From: Aedes albopictus
Lineage: Eukaryota > Arthropoda > Insecta > Diptera > Culicidae
Length of the DNA: 64,000 nt
Direction of reading: 5' to 3'
NCBI RefSeq assembly: GCF_035046485.1
Contig: NC_085137.1
Location: 480,153,396 to 480,217,395 of the forward strand
Part shown: positions 10,991-21,892 of the stretch, piece after piece
How positions within the stretch are numbered: the stretch's first letter is position 1
Layout: the number at the start of each line of letters is the position of its first letter
Translations under genes and position numbers: made by a program
Notes under the pieces: model-generated
Told to the model about the DNA's origin: nothing
The model's database searches: none
Seen by the model: the letters and a program-made list of their open reading frames with translations, nothing else

Positions 10991-12596
10991 ACACCTGGGA
11001 GGATTTTCGGCATGGCAGTCGCAATTGCAATCAAACGATCAGATATTCTTCTTCATCCGACGTTTCGATGTGTATTACATCTTCTTCAGGGAATTCTATG
11101 TTTGAGACAAGTTAATTATACTATATATACTTTACATTAAACAATGGAAAAAGAGCTTACAGAAGTGTTAATCGCTTTCGTTTTGAAAGGCTTTGTGGAA
11201 GCATAATCCGCCCGAAAAACTATTTTAAAAAAACGTTGGTATCGACTCTGAAATAGACATAGAATCAGTAACATTCTTCAGCATATTTTTGAATTAATTA
11301 AGTACTCTTGAACACTAGTTATATTTTTGCCAAATTCGGTTCGCACTTCTAACAACACTACTAACGGCCAATTTGTTTAAGCTAAGTGGTGAACATGTGT
11401 GGAACCTAAGTGGGGACAACATGGTTGGATTCGTTTTGGTAGCTATTGGGTATTTCTGTTATTGTTGTTGCTGTGTTCGTTGTTCAATGTTACACGCATA
11501 AAAATCCGTTCTCAATATCGTGAACAAAATATCATGAAAAGGAGAACGCCTACCTTTACTAAATGCGTGATTTAATTCTAGTAATCGTGAACGCAAGCAT
11601 CTAGCTTTTATGAATATGCACTCAAATATAAGAACATAGTTCACGCCTGCCAAACCGCATCGTCGTTTAGTAACGCCTCCAAAAATAATAACAGAAATCA
11701 CGGTATCGAGAACGGGTGTTACCATTTTTGTGATTTTGTTCCAGATAATGAGATCTCCGTTCATGCGCGCTGTCATTCTTGCAAGCGCTTGAGTAAAAAC
11801 AAACCCACGGCAGTTGGTACGGAAGTCACAAAGTTGCAATCAAAGTGAGGCAAATGCAGTGAATTATTTATTCATTTATTTTAGAAGTGCCTTTATTTAT
11901 TTTCCTAGCTTTGTATTAATTTAGTTCTTGTTCCTAAAACATCAGCAGCTGCTGCAGGTAAGCCACCGTCGCAAAACATGTAACAAAGCGGAACATTGTG
12001 CTGTTGGTTTTCACCCCAAACTTCGGAGATTTTATGGTCACGGTAATTAATTCTCAAAAAGTACTACGCTAGTGGAATGGATGCATTTTACCGTATATCC
12101 AGTATCATTTGTTCGTGTCAATGCTCTGCTAATTGTGTAATAAGTGAATGATCAGTAAAATAAGTTCAAAAAAATGACTGTCAAACAAATTTACTGAGAG
12201 CGGACCATGAACTGTGGATCCCGTTTCCATGATTTTGATCACGTTCACGAGAACCTAGAATGAACAATGTTCTCATATCTGTGAACACAATTTCCGTCTC
12301 CTGGCACCAATGCTCAGTCCAGCAGGCGTTACGAATATTTTGGGGAACATAGTTCCCGATTCCGTGATATTAATTCATGGTGTATATTCGTAAAGCGAAT
12401 TCGTGCCTGTTCCGAAATTCGTGACGGATTGTTGACAATATCCGGAACGGTTTTATTTGCGTGTAGTATAATTATCTTGTCTCAAACATAGAATTCTCTG
12501 AAGAAGATGTAATACACATCGAAACGTCGGATGAAAGAGAATATCTGATCGTTTGATTGCAATTGCGACTGCCACGCCGAAAATCCTCTCAGGTGT
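10991..12596. mobile_element. Inverted-repeat element, possibly Penelope-derived
   Basis: Arms of 133 bp (10991-11123 and 12464-12596) are near-perfect inverted copies beginning ACACCTGGGAGGATTTTCGG. Each arm carries a hammerhead-like core: CTGAAGA, a GATGT/ACATC stem, then GAAAC (plus strand 12498-12524; minus strand 11063-11089). Penelope-like elements are known to carry hammerhead motifs in their terminal repeats and to show inverted copies. The interior holds the nested element 11491-12465 and no reverse transcriptase, so the class is an inference. Confidence 0.55.
11491..12465. mobile_element. Nested nonautonomous DNA element, TACACGCA termini
   Basis: The left end TACACGCATAAAAATCCGTT and the right end AACGGTTTTATTTGCGTGTA are inverted repeats of about 22 bp. 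The element sits inside 10991-12596 and abuts its right arm. The 126-codon minus frame at 11459-11839 has no known domain and starts outside the element; I do not treat it as a gene. Confidence 0.6.
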
Positions 12597-12599
12597 TTG

Positions 12600-13760
12600 A
12601 AAACTTCTTCAGAAATTATTTTATGAATTTCCTTTCTATAATTTCTGTGAGATTTCTTAAGACAACTTCTTTGAGATTTCTTTAGTAATAATAAAAGGAA
12701 CTCCTGCTGTAGTTTCTTTTGGAATACTTTTTGGCAATCCTGATTTAACTTGCCTTGAAAATTTCTTTTGGAATTTGCTCAGCAATTTCATTGAAAACCT
12801 TTAAGGTAAATCTTTCGGAAACCTCTTCAATTATTGCTTCGGGAACTTCAGAAAACTTCTTTCAGAAAATATTTTGACGATTTCCCCAACAATTCCTATA
12901 AGAATTTCACTGGAATGGTTTTTGGAAAATAATTTGTTAATATCTTAGGAAACTCATCAAGCAATTATTTTAAAAAATCCATCCGAAAGTTTTTCGGCAT
13001 ATTCCGTCGAAAATTTCTAAGCGAGTACTTGCGGATTTTTTTGTGGAAATTTTTTCGGCAAATCTATTGGAACAAATTTTGCCAATTAATTTTGGGATAG
13101 GACTAAGCCAATTTCTTTGATAAGCTTCCATAATTTCTTCAGGAATTCCTTTGGCAATTCTTATTCTTATAGTAATTCTTTTAGCAACTCTTTTGGAAAC
13201 TTGGAAATTTATGTGGCAAATGCGTTGGGACTTTCTCAGGAAATTTTCGGGAATTTGTTCTGGTTTTCTTTAAGCAACTTTTCAAGAACTGTTTTGCAGA
13301 TTGATTCGGCAATTCTATGTTTACTTGGCTATTCTTTTGAAAATCTCAATTCCCTAGTAAATTCTTTGAGCAAGCGCAATTGAAAATTTCTGAATTTCCA
13401 AAGGAATAGCCAAAGAAATTGCCGAAAAATTCCCAAAAAATATAGCGATGGAATTGTAAAAAAAACTAAAACAATTGACTGTAAATTCCCAAATCATTGG
13501 CCTTAAGAATTTCTAGAGGAATTTGTACAAATTTGGTATGAAATATTCGAAGAAGATTTGAAAGCAATTATTTATGGATGTTCCTAACAAATTGCCAAAG
13601 AAATTTCCAAAGAAAGTGCTAAACTCCAAAGTAAAGAGATTGCTGAAGTAATTATCAATGGAACAGCCAAAGGAATTCCCAAAGAAATTTCCAAACGAAT
13701 TAAAAAAAAAAATGCCGACAAAATTTATAAACAAATTGCAAAGAAATTTCCGAAAGCAAT
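12600..13760. repeat. Degenerate TTTCnnnGGAA array that flips strand near 13385
   Basis: From 12600 to about 13380 the plus strand is T-rich with units like ATTTCTTTGGGAATTCC. From about 13385 to 13760 the same family is in the opposite orientation (CAAAGAAATTTCCAAAG). Units are roughly 20-30 bp and highly diverged. The 88- and 73-codon frames are by-products. The arrangement looks like a large degenerate foldback. Confidence 0.6.
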
Positions 13761-13769
13761 AAATATCCC

Positions 13770-14375
13770 AAGTAACTATTCCATTGCTGATTGGATTTGT
13801 TTGATTTTTATTAAGGTTTTATTACAGCAATAATTAAAACTCACAGTTTTGTTACTGCTTTTCTGAAAACCATTGATAAAATGTTTTATAGTATACTTGA
13901 AGATATCCATAGAGACAAATTTCAAGAATAAACAAAACTTTCCGATGTGTAAACCTTCTGGCAAACATTATTACCACAATAAAACTGTTGAAACTCTCAA
14001 CAGATGGCGATCCGTTCGATTAGTAACGACATCTGTTGATGGAAAAGCAGAAAATTCGACACTGCTAGGTTTATTGCGGTCATCATAAAAGTAAACTTGC
14101 TTTCGTTTTATTTTCGCTGATTACCCGGATAAAAAATTACCATTCATTACATAGTAAATATTATTAACAAATGACTGGTTTTATTGTTCACAATAAAACA
14201 CATAGTAGATATATTGTTACTTTTTACAATAGGAATCAAGCCAATATAGTTCGTACAATAAGTGAACATTAGCTTTATTAGTGGCTAATTGATTCGATTG
14301 TTTTTCAATAGTTCTAAAATAATTTAAAGTTACTATCAGTAAAATTTAATTTAAGTTGTTTTTCAATAGTTGCAA
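13770..14375. other. AT-rich sequence with TTATTGTAA-type motifs
   Basis: There are repeated ACAATAAAAC / TTTTATTGT motifs (13830-14340), often in opposing orientation, consistent with a decayed foldback element. No gene is supported. Confidence 0.4.
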
Positions 14376-14770
14376 AAGTGCCTGCAAAGTTCTTCTTTTG
14401 GCACGGACCTTATAAAGTGGACTGTAAAAACTAGTCCGTCCAAACGCGGGTCACTTCAGAGGTCCTTGACCTCTGCCTTCGTTCATCGACCTTTCTTCAA
14501 CGGTGGAAATAAAAACACTCGCGTTGTGGGCACTAGACTTTATTGCCGGACCGGATCGAACCGAATACACAACGCGTGTTATACGTTTGACGAATGGGTG
14601 CATACTCATTTATTTTAACTTCGTACAAAGTGATCTTGCCTGACTTCGGGGTTGCTCTCGAGAAGCGAGAAGTATTACTCTTCTCATGAGTTAGATGAAA
14701 GCGATCTAAAGAGACCAGAACCAGTGGTTCACAATCTCGGACCGAACAGTTCTCATGGACTTTTTATTAA
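14376..14770. other. GC-richer block of unknown origin
   Basis: About 400 bp clearly less AT-rich than its surroundings, including an 82-codon frame without a recognisable domain. Terminal repeats or a splice context are not visible. It could be an LTR or UTR fragment, but I cannot show it. Confidence 0.3.
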
Positions 14771-16640
14771 AAAAGAGTTTATTTCTCAATTACACTTAAA
14801 AACAATTCGTAACAAATAAATTACAATAAATATTATTGTTGTTTCAATCATATTTGTATAATCAAATACAAAATCACTTGACATATTTTTTTATAGTTTT
14901 CGTTTTAAATTTGAGTACGGTAGATGTTTCGGTTATCGAAAGTTGTTCGCTAAAACTTCAACGACTGACAGACGTCAAGCCGTGTGGCAGAGGAAGCTTT
15001 CAATGAATAACTGAGGAAGTACTTATAGAAAACTAGCTGAAAAGCAGGTTTAGCCAAGTGAGGATGTTACGACAAGAAAAAGATGAACAATGATTTTTCT
15101 AATGTTTTCCAATAAATTAAAGGAATCTAGTAAATAGTAAACTACCATTGATAACAATACAAATACAATTAGTTTATTGGGGTCAATTGAACCCATGTTA
15201 AAATAAACATGCAATAATATTTGTTGTTATGTAAACAGATTTCGCCTTTGAAAAAACAAAGAATTCATATTTCTCGGTAACATTTTTCTCCAGCATTTAC
15301 AGATACTAATGGCCTCATGAATTGTGAACGATTTATGGTATGGATCATACGACCTGAGGTCTGACTTGTGATATTTGGCGGTTATTTGAAAAGATTGAAG
15401 ATAGATCTTATCAACAGCTGCCAAGCAATACATACCAGACAGACATCAGAGTGTTTGATTCTTATCATAAAATGAGCATATCATTCTGGCGGACGTTAGT
15501 GCTCGTAAATGCTGGATATAAATGTTAGCGGGGAATATAAATTCTATGGATTTTCAAAAGCGAAAGCTGCTTACAAATAACAACAAATATTATTGTATTT
15601 TTATTGTAACAACGATTCATTTGACGCCATTCAATTAATTGTATTTGTATTGTAAGAACAATGAAAAAACATTAAGATATATTGTTATCTTTTGAAAATT
15701 GCCCTAAAAATATCTCATAAAAACACAATCCATTCTATTGTTTTTCGCGAAAAAGAGTATGAAAATTTTCTCAAAATTTTATGGTTAAGATACATAACGA
15801 CCACCATTTTTTATTGTAAAAGTGCAATTTACCATTCGCCGAATGGTATAGAACAATAGGGGTGATGGTGAGTGTGCCGTGTAAATTACAATATGTTTAA
15901 TGGTGAATATTTTTCGAAAAAATGGTGTTGTAACAATAAAATTTATCGTATTTTTATGATATTTTTTATCACGGTATGGTCGTCGCCATATTGAAGAATT
16001 AGCTTTCGTGAATGGAAAATAGTTAATTTTGCTTAAATAAGCAATGAATTGATAGTTTGCAACCATTTTCATAACATGCTCACATAAATAAACTCTCTCT
16101 CTGCAGAATTTTTGTGTGATTCGGGATAGTTTTACTAAATTCTCAAATTGATTTATTTCATTTCAAGATGATAATATCCACTATTTTCGAAGCGCATTAA
16201 TTTTATGATTCTGCAACCCCAATATTCACGGTAAATTCGAATGCGCATAAGTCTTCCAGCACAATAACTACTAAAATATTACTTTGAAATATTCGCTTTC
16301 TTCTTACGAATAACGTATCCCCCTGAACTTTGCATGCCATCGAAGAAGCTTCTCTGCATCTTTTGCTGTCATAGTTTTTGTTGAAAAAAAAAAACAACAA
16401 TCGAGAATGGACAATTTTTTAACTAGGTTTTAAAACGGGTTTATTGCTACTCTTAATGCGATTTGCAAAACCTCTCCGAGAGTGGTCCACTTAGCCGGAA
16501 GATGCTCTGATAGAGGTTATCAAGAGGTTTTGATGTATGATTCAGTTTTATTGCAAGTTTTATAAAATTGGTCATGAAGATCTCTTGTTGAGCCGAACAA
16601 AACTTAAAATGTTACTTGGGACGTGTATAAACAAATCATA
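14771..16640. other. AT-rich intergenic sequence
   Basis: ATTGTT/AACAAT motifs recur (14780-15980), suggesting old foldback material. The 68-, 95- and 65-codon minus frames have no protein-like features. No gene is supported. Confidence 0.4.
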
Positions 16641-17300
16641 AAAATTACAAAAGAAGGAATGGCTGAAGGAATTTCAGAGGAAAACGTTGGAAATAAAAAT
16701 TCCAGAACAAATTTTCAAAGAAATTGCAGATCAAATACCAATGGAACTACTGCAGAAAACGGTAAAAAAAAATACTAAAGGAATATTTTTATTGATGTTT
16801 TTCGGTGAGCCAAAGGTGAAAGTTGCGGCAGTGATCTGAATTGTCTGAGGATGGCTGAAAGTAAAGAGTAGGCCGAAACATAACACAAATAAAAGGCTTG
16901 TTTTTTTGGCTCACCGAAAAACATCCTAAAAAATGATAAATATCAGTCAACGATGATTAAAACTATCAATTAATGCTGAAGGAATCATCAAAGAATATTT
17001 TCCAAACCAATATCAAAAAGAATTTCCACAGAAATTCTTAAAGAAAATGACGAAACAATTTCCGAAAATATTCCTAAACATAAATTCAACAAACAATCCA
17101 AAAGAACTTGACGAACAATTATCGAAAGCATTACTTAAGAAATTTAGAATGTAATTATCACGGAATATTTACAGGAACAACAGAATCATCTCCCAAATAT
17201 TTTTTCGATAACATTTTCAATTATACCGCTGAAGTAAATACCGAAGAAACTCCCAAAGGAATTTCTAAAGAAATTCACAATGCTAATGAATTCATTGCCC
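16641..17300 (-). repeat. Degenerate GGAA-rich array (A-rich plus strand)
   Basis: Units such as AAAGGAATTTC and AAAGAAATTGC recur with loose 20-30 bp periodicity. This is the same family as 12600-13760 in A-rich orientation, and it is interrupted by the element 16793-16926. The 74-codon frame inside is spurious. Confidence 0.55.
16793..16926 (+). mobile_element. Short TIR element with a hammerhead-like core
   Basis: GATGTTTTTCGGTGAGCC at the left is mirrored by GGCTCACCGAAAAACATC at the right. The interior has CTGAGGA (16844-16850), a GGCT/GGCC stem and GAAAC (16875-16879), the same layout as the motifs at 12498 and 29242. At 134 bp it is noncoding. Confidence 0.6.
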
Positions 17301-17380
17301 TTTTCAAGCATTTGAAGGCAAAGTGCGTTTAATTGACATATGGAGAAATTAATTTGTAAAAAAAAAACACTTGTTTTGGT

Positions 17381-17452
17381 AGGATTCGAACTTACGACTC
17401 CGTATCGCTAGTCTGGTACTTTAACCAACTAAGCCACCTAACAAATAACAAT
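17381..17452 (-). repeat. tRNA-like SINE head
   Basis: On the minus strand GTGGCTTAGTTGGTTAAAGT (A-box-like) is followed by AGTTCGAATCCTACC (B box). It is close to the segment at 4934-5004. The T-stem pairs, but the anticodon arm is unconvincing, so I call it a SINE head or tRNA pseudogene. Confidence 0.5.
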
Positions 17453-17639
17453 TCAGCGGAATAGAAAGTCAAACTGGTTTCGAAGCGAGGAGATGTGAAT
17501 TTCCCGCACTCTCGCGGACTACGAACAGCAGATGCGAGCGAAAAAAAACTAACTTTCAGTATTATACGTAGTTTTTTGAATATTTTGTAGCTTTCATACC
17601 TCATACTTCTCACACCTGTACTGGAAAAGTAGGTTCAGA

Positions 17640-17890
17640 GGGATCCGATGGGGTTTTAAGGGGATTTCGAGGGCATTTTAGAAAGCTTCAGAGGATTTTC
17701 GACGAGTTTCAGATGTGTTACTCAGGCGTTACGAAGGCGTTTTCGAGAGTTTCTGAGGGTCTGAGGTGCGTTACATGAGGTCCGAGGGGGTTTTAGAGGG
17801 ATTTCAAAGGCGTTTCAGACAGCTGTAGAGGATTTTTGGCGAGTTTTAGAGGTTTAACTCAGGCGTAACAAATGCGTTTTCGGTGTTATG
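17640..17890 (+). repeat. Two-copy degenerate minisatellite, about 137 bp unit
   Basis: Segment 17648-17745 (GGTTTTAAGGGGATTTCGAG ... GCGTTTTCG) is repeated at 17786-17882 with about 75% identity. Both contain a GAGGATTTT...GAGTTT block and an ACTCAGGCGT block. Confidence 0.6.
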
Positions 17891-17949
17891 TGAGGCATGA
17901 GGCTGTGTAAGCATGACTTTTATTCAATCATGCACACAAGTTATGCATG

Positions 17950-18607
17950 TAGGGGAACTGCGGGCATAACGCCCCCCAGGGGCAAAACACCTTCACGCGA
18001 TTTCATCATATTGTGGAGGTTTCCGTTAGATGCAAGCAAACTAGAACTCATACTGAGCAGGTTAAGCCCAAGAACGGCTGCTATTGTCGAAAGAAAAGCG
18101 TGAAAAACGACGATTTTCCACATTTGGAAAGATTCCCTAATTTGCAGCGCACAGAAATTATTTTTTTTTTTTAGTTTTTATTTTTGTGTATTTTAACTTA
18201 GATGCTAATTCTACACTCACACAGAAATTAAGATATTGCGCGCTGATTATATGGAACCAACACATGAAACTACCACGCGCCTCCTACTTCTTCATTTGCT
18301 GCTGGGAAGAGTTCGATGGAGCCCCTTGGTATTTCACAACAAGTCAAAGCGGGAAATGCCAGCGGGCATTTTGCCTCACCCAAAAAGGCGTTTTGCCTCC
18401 TGCAGTTTTCCGGCACCTAAAAAGTAATTTTTTTTTTGAATTGTTTATTTGAATGGGAAATTTTGTGGACACGCGGGCCAAAAGTTGAAGTCTCTTAGGT
18501 AAAGGAATAAACTGCTCTCCAAGGCAGAATACGACCTTAAAATAAGCATCACTTGAGGTTTATGACCACATATGCTTAGCCGGGGCGTTATGCCCCTCTT
18601 TCCCCTA
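17950..18607. mobile_element. TIR element with GGGCATAACGCCCC ends
   Basis: Left end TAGGGGAACTGCGGGCATAA and right end TTATGCCCCTCTTTCCCCTA form imperfect inverted repeats inside TA. Interior motifs such as GGGGCAAAAC and GGCGTTTTGCC recall the GGGGCAAAAGTT element at 48957-50054. The frames inside (68, 88 and 63 codons) overlap the inverted repeats and are not genes. Confidence 0.65.
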
Positions 18608-18904
18608 GATTCGATGGCTTATGCTCAATAAAGTTCTTAAACAAATTTAAACAGTCGCAAACCAACCCCCCTCCCTCATTGTCCCCCCCAGGACGCCCTG
18701 AACTCCCCTTAACTCCACTTGCAATTTAATTACCTTCAACCAATCTTATCCCTAATCTAGAACACTCCAACTGCTCTAAACACAATCAGATTCCATTTAG
18801 GTAACGTAACTGGAGGGGCCTGAATATGTTTTACCAAAATGAATTCGATCTCAATGGAGGTTTGAGTGTAAACACATTTTCTATAAAATATATGCAGAAT
18901 ATAT

Positions 18905-19065
18905 AGTCTTTTGTCCTTTCGACTTTTCAATCTTTCGAGCTTGTCTTCTCGACCTTTTGTCCTGGCTTATTTTAAAATTCGACCTATTGATCGTTCAGTA
19001 TATTTTCTTTTCGTTATTCGACCTTCTGAAATTCGACCTTTTGAGCATCGACCGTTTGTCCAAAG
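18905..19065 (-). repeat. CGACCTTTTGTCC minisatellite
   Basis: Degenerate tandem units of TTCGACCTTTTGTCC and variants. On the minus strand the unit is GGACAAAAGGTCGAA, the same as the array at 57109-57245. Confidence 0.75.
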
Positions 19066-19079
19066 GATAAGCATTAGCG

Positions 19080-20150
19080 GGCAAAATTAAAAAAAATACA
19101 AATATTAATTTCACTGTATCGAAGTAATCAGCGTTCACATTAGTTATTACTACTAAGAACAAAATCCAACAAAAGTAAACTCACAATCGAGCTTGATCAA
19201 CAACACCACACAGATATCCGATGGAGAGAGATGAAGCAATAACGATAAACATTAATTATTGCTCGATTCTTCTCGCGTATTCATTCAGACGAACGACGAT
19301 GCTTTCCTCACGCCTCAGATCACACCTCGAACAACAGAGCATGCACTAAGCTCACCATAGATCACATTCTAAGCTACGAGTACCACAACGGTCGTATCCG
19401 AACCATACAACGAGGTGTTGTATGCTAAACGGCCAATCGTGTTGATCATAAATCCTAGCAATCGCCTATCCGTTTATCCCCTAGTTAAGCCCCACGGCAT
19501 GCGGATTACTTCAGCTGAGCTACGGGATTTGTAGATAAATTCAATATCTTCATTATTCTGCCTATTTATCCCGAGTTATGTATTCTTAATTGATCATTAT
19601 TCCTCAAAAATGATTTACCCCGTAATTAAAAGTGAAAGTGACGTTGGTTTGCGTGTATTTTATCAATTATTAAAACAAATGGCATCGATGGTTGAAACAG
19701 CAGCGAACATGTTTGCCAGCATATTTCAATTAGGTATGACCATAAATCAAATGTCACCGACCATGTCGTCCTCCTCCAGAATCGTGACGTGATCGTCTCG
19801 GGTGGTGATACTTACGTTCTTACTAACTAAACTTCGTTCTTAGCCAGGTGCGGTGTCGAGTGGAAATTGCCTTATCAAATTATTAGCACATACCAGCGGG
19901 GAGTCTGTGGTGAATCTTCTTCTCCTACTTCACTGTTTGTCAATGCTAATTTAGTGATTCGCAATGTTTACCCAAATCGGGTAGTTTGTCCAACTCAGTG
20001 GTTTCCAATCGAGACGCCTCTCATAGAATTAACAAGAAGTATCTGCAGGAATGAGATCATTTCTGATGATGATCCTAAAAGTTTTAGAATTTATGTTAGC
20101 AAAATAGTGTTTCTTTCAATAAAATATCAATGAACTTCTAGAGCATCTCT
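19080..20150. other. Apparently unique intergenic sequence
   Basis: I found no internal repeat, inverted terminus or match to other parts of the window. Frames of 60 codons (19610-19792) and 88 codons (19867-20133) lack domains and flanking gene signals. It could hold regulatory DNA or an unrecognised exon; nothing specific supports either. Confidence 0.35.
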
Positions 20151-20624
20151 TAGAATCTCTTCGGTAAAATTCTGAAAAATACAGTCTTATCACATAACAT
20201 AAGTGGAACTCCATGATCAGAGCGAAGGAAAAAGTTGTATCCTTTTCCAGCACGCGAAACTGTTTTATCGTTCATAAAAGGCATCGAACTGCCATTTATT
20301 TTGGTAAACAAAAACATCTGATCCAACCAGTATTCCAGTTTTGGCAAAGAATTCAGGAACGAAGATTGACATCTGAGATATGCGCAAAACTAGCTGCTGG
20401 AAATTCACTTATTTATTTTGTCATAAATTCATTGAAATCTTTGAAATAACACATCCACGGTTCACATATCGATCTCCCTTTATATGTAAAGCCATAAAAC
20501 GTATTTTTGACTTGAGTTTACAAAGTTTTATAACAATTTATGTCCTATTTTAGGTCTCCTCGTGCTGCCAGTCTAGATCTATGAGGTCTTTGTTTTACTT
20601 CACAGCAATGAAAAATGGTATACA

Positions 20625-20984
20625 TACACTGAAAAACAAGAGAACCCAAAATTGAGTATTTTTAAACTTACTTTTGAGTTCTTTTTTTCATCCCCTTTCA
20701 TTCGCTCCCTTTTGTTGTCAGAGAGTAAATAGCAAAACAACCCAACTTTGAGAGTTCGATGCGGGAAGCCAAAATTGAGTAAGTGTCATAGTACCGAAAG
20801 TTGAGTAATTTAAACTGACGGTTGAGTAAAAAGAACTTCGAATCTAGGTACTTTGGCCGTATACGCCTAAATGCAAACTACCTATCTTAACATCGACTCC
20901 ACCAACTCAAAATTGGCTTCCCACACGCAACCTCGAAGTTGGGTGGAATGAACTCACTTTTGGGTACTTTTGTTTCTCCGTGTA
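20625..20984. mobile_element. MITE family D, copy 1 (TACACTGAAAAACAAG)
   Basis: Ends are TACACTGAAAAACAAGAGAA and the complement of TTTGTTTCTCCGTGTA. A second copy about 90% identical is at 51808-52169 inside the cuticular gene intron. The interior carries repeated TTGAGT/ACTCAA motifs and no coding frame. Confidence 0.85.
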
Positions 20985-21057
20985 CTGAAAAATAGTATAC
21001 TCCATTGCACGGTGACGTCATCAAGAAATCGCTCTCCTTCTCTCCTACTGAGAATTA

Positions 21058-21113
21058 GAAAACAACAGGACCAACACCTGTCAAATTTGACAGGTACTGG
21101 TCCTGTTGTTTTC
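21058..21113. repeat. 56-bp near-perfect palindrome
   Basis: GAAAACAACAGGACCA on the left mirrors TGGTCCTGTTGTTTTC on the right, centred between 21085 and 21086 at CAAATTTG, with only two mismatches. There is no loop, which argues against a microRNA precursor and for a foldback remnant. Confidence 0.8.
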
Positions 21114-21364
21114 AAACTCTCTGAAAGAGAGAAAGAGATAGAATTTCGCCGTGAGGTGGTCTATGCAATAATGTTATAATGCATTTGACATTTCGATGCC
21201 CAGCGTACGAACTCGGAAAGGCATCAACTTTTTGAGCCAGAGTTCCACTTATGTTATGTGGTCTTATGTTCTTCTCAGTATGTTCAGTTATTGTCAAGTT
21301 TGAACACCACTGATCTACAGCTAGAACATTGTCGTAGATGAGATAAGGTTCTTTCAGCACCATC

Positions 21365-21625
21365 ATTAATATCCTCCGCCTCGGCGGAGCTGATCTTCAT
21401 CGGACCGCCGCGCACCATGCCGCAGCCGTTGTGCCGGTTTGCAATGTAAATAAAGTGATGCCAGCAAAGAGCAAACTGTGCTACTGTGAGGAGGACCTCA
21501 TTTGGATAGACAGCATGTACTTCTTAGCTTCAGCGGCGGCACGTTCGCCGGTTATCTGTAATGTCATCCCGGATGTCGTGCAGTTTCGAGAGGGTACGCG
21601 GACAACGGTGAGAATCCATAGAACG
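21365..21625 (-). pseudogene. GC-rich coding-like fragment, unidentified
   Basis: This is a sharp GC-rich block. On the minus strand one frame reads TVRVPSRNCTTSGMTLQITG followed by ERAAAEAKKYML, which loosely recalls part of a KH RNA-binding domain, then reaches a stop. No splice sites frame it well. It may be a decayed exon or retrocopy; the KH resemblance is weak. Confidence 0.2.
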
Positions 21626-21892
21626 ATAGTTGCGTCTATTAATAATTTGTTCTGTCAAGTGTACCGGGGTTAATCTTGTGTGCATTTATGCAGAGACGAG
21701 GTGTGAATTTGACACCTCTCAACGCTGAAATGAGAAATCGTTTATTCTGTTTGGATGAATTTAGCAACGGTAGCAAGTACGTGATAATCGAAATAAACAA
21801 GTATGCAAAAATTTTGGACATCATCAGCCAAGTTTTGAAAATTTAAATATCGTCGAAAAAAAACGAAAACATATGTAATAGATGAAAACTAT

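Larger units (their letters stand above)
20186..21262. mobile_element. Possible TIR element bracketing a MITE and a hairpin
   Basis: CACATAACATAAGTGGAACT at 20191-20210 is the exact complement of 21238-21257. This could mark the ends of a roughly 1.07 kb element now containing the MITE 20625-20984 and the hairpin 21058-21113. Only about 25 bp pair, so the call is tentative. Confidence 0.35.

Noticed and set aside
21058..21113. MicroRNA precursor
   Set aside because: The stem has no terminal loop and near-perfect pairing, unlike a pre-miRNA, and it lies in repeat debris.
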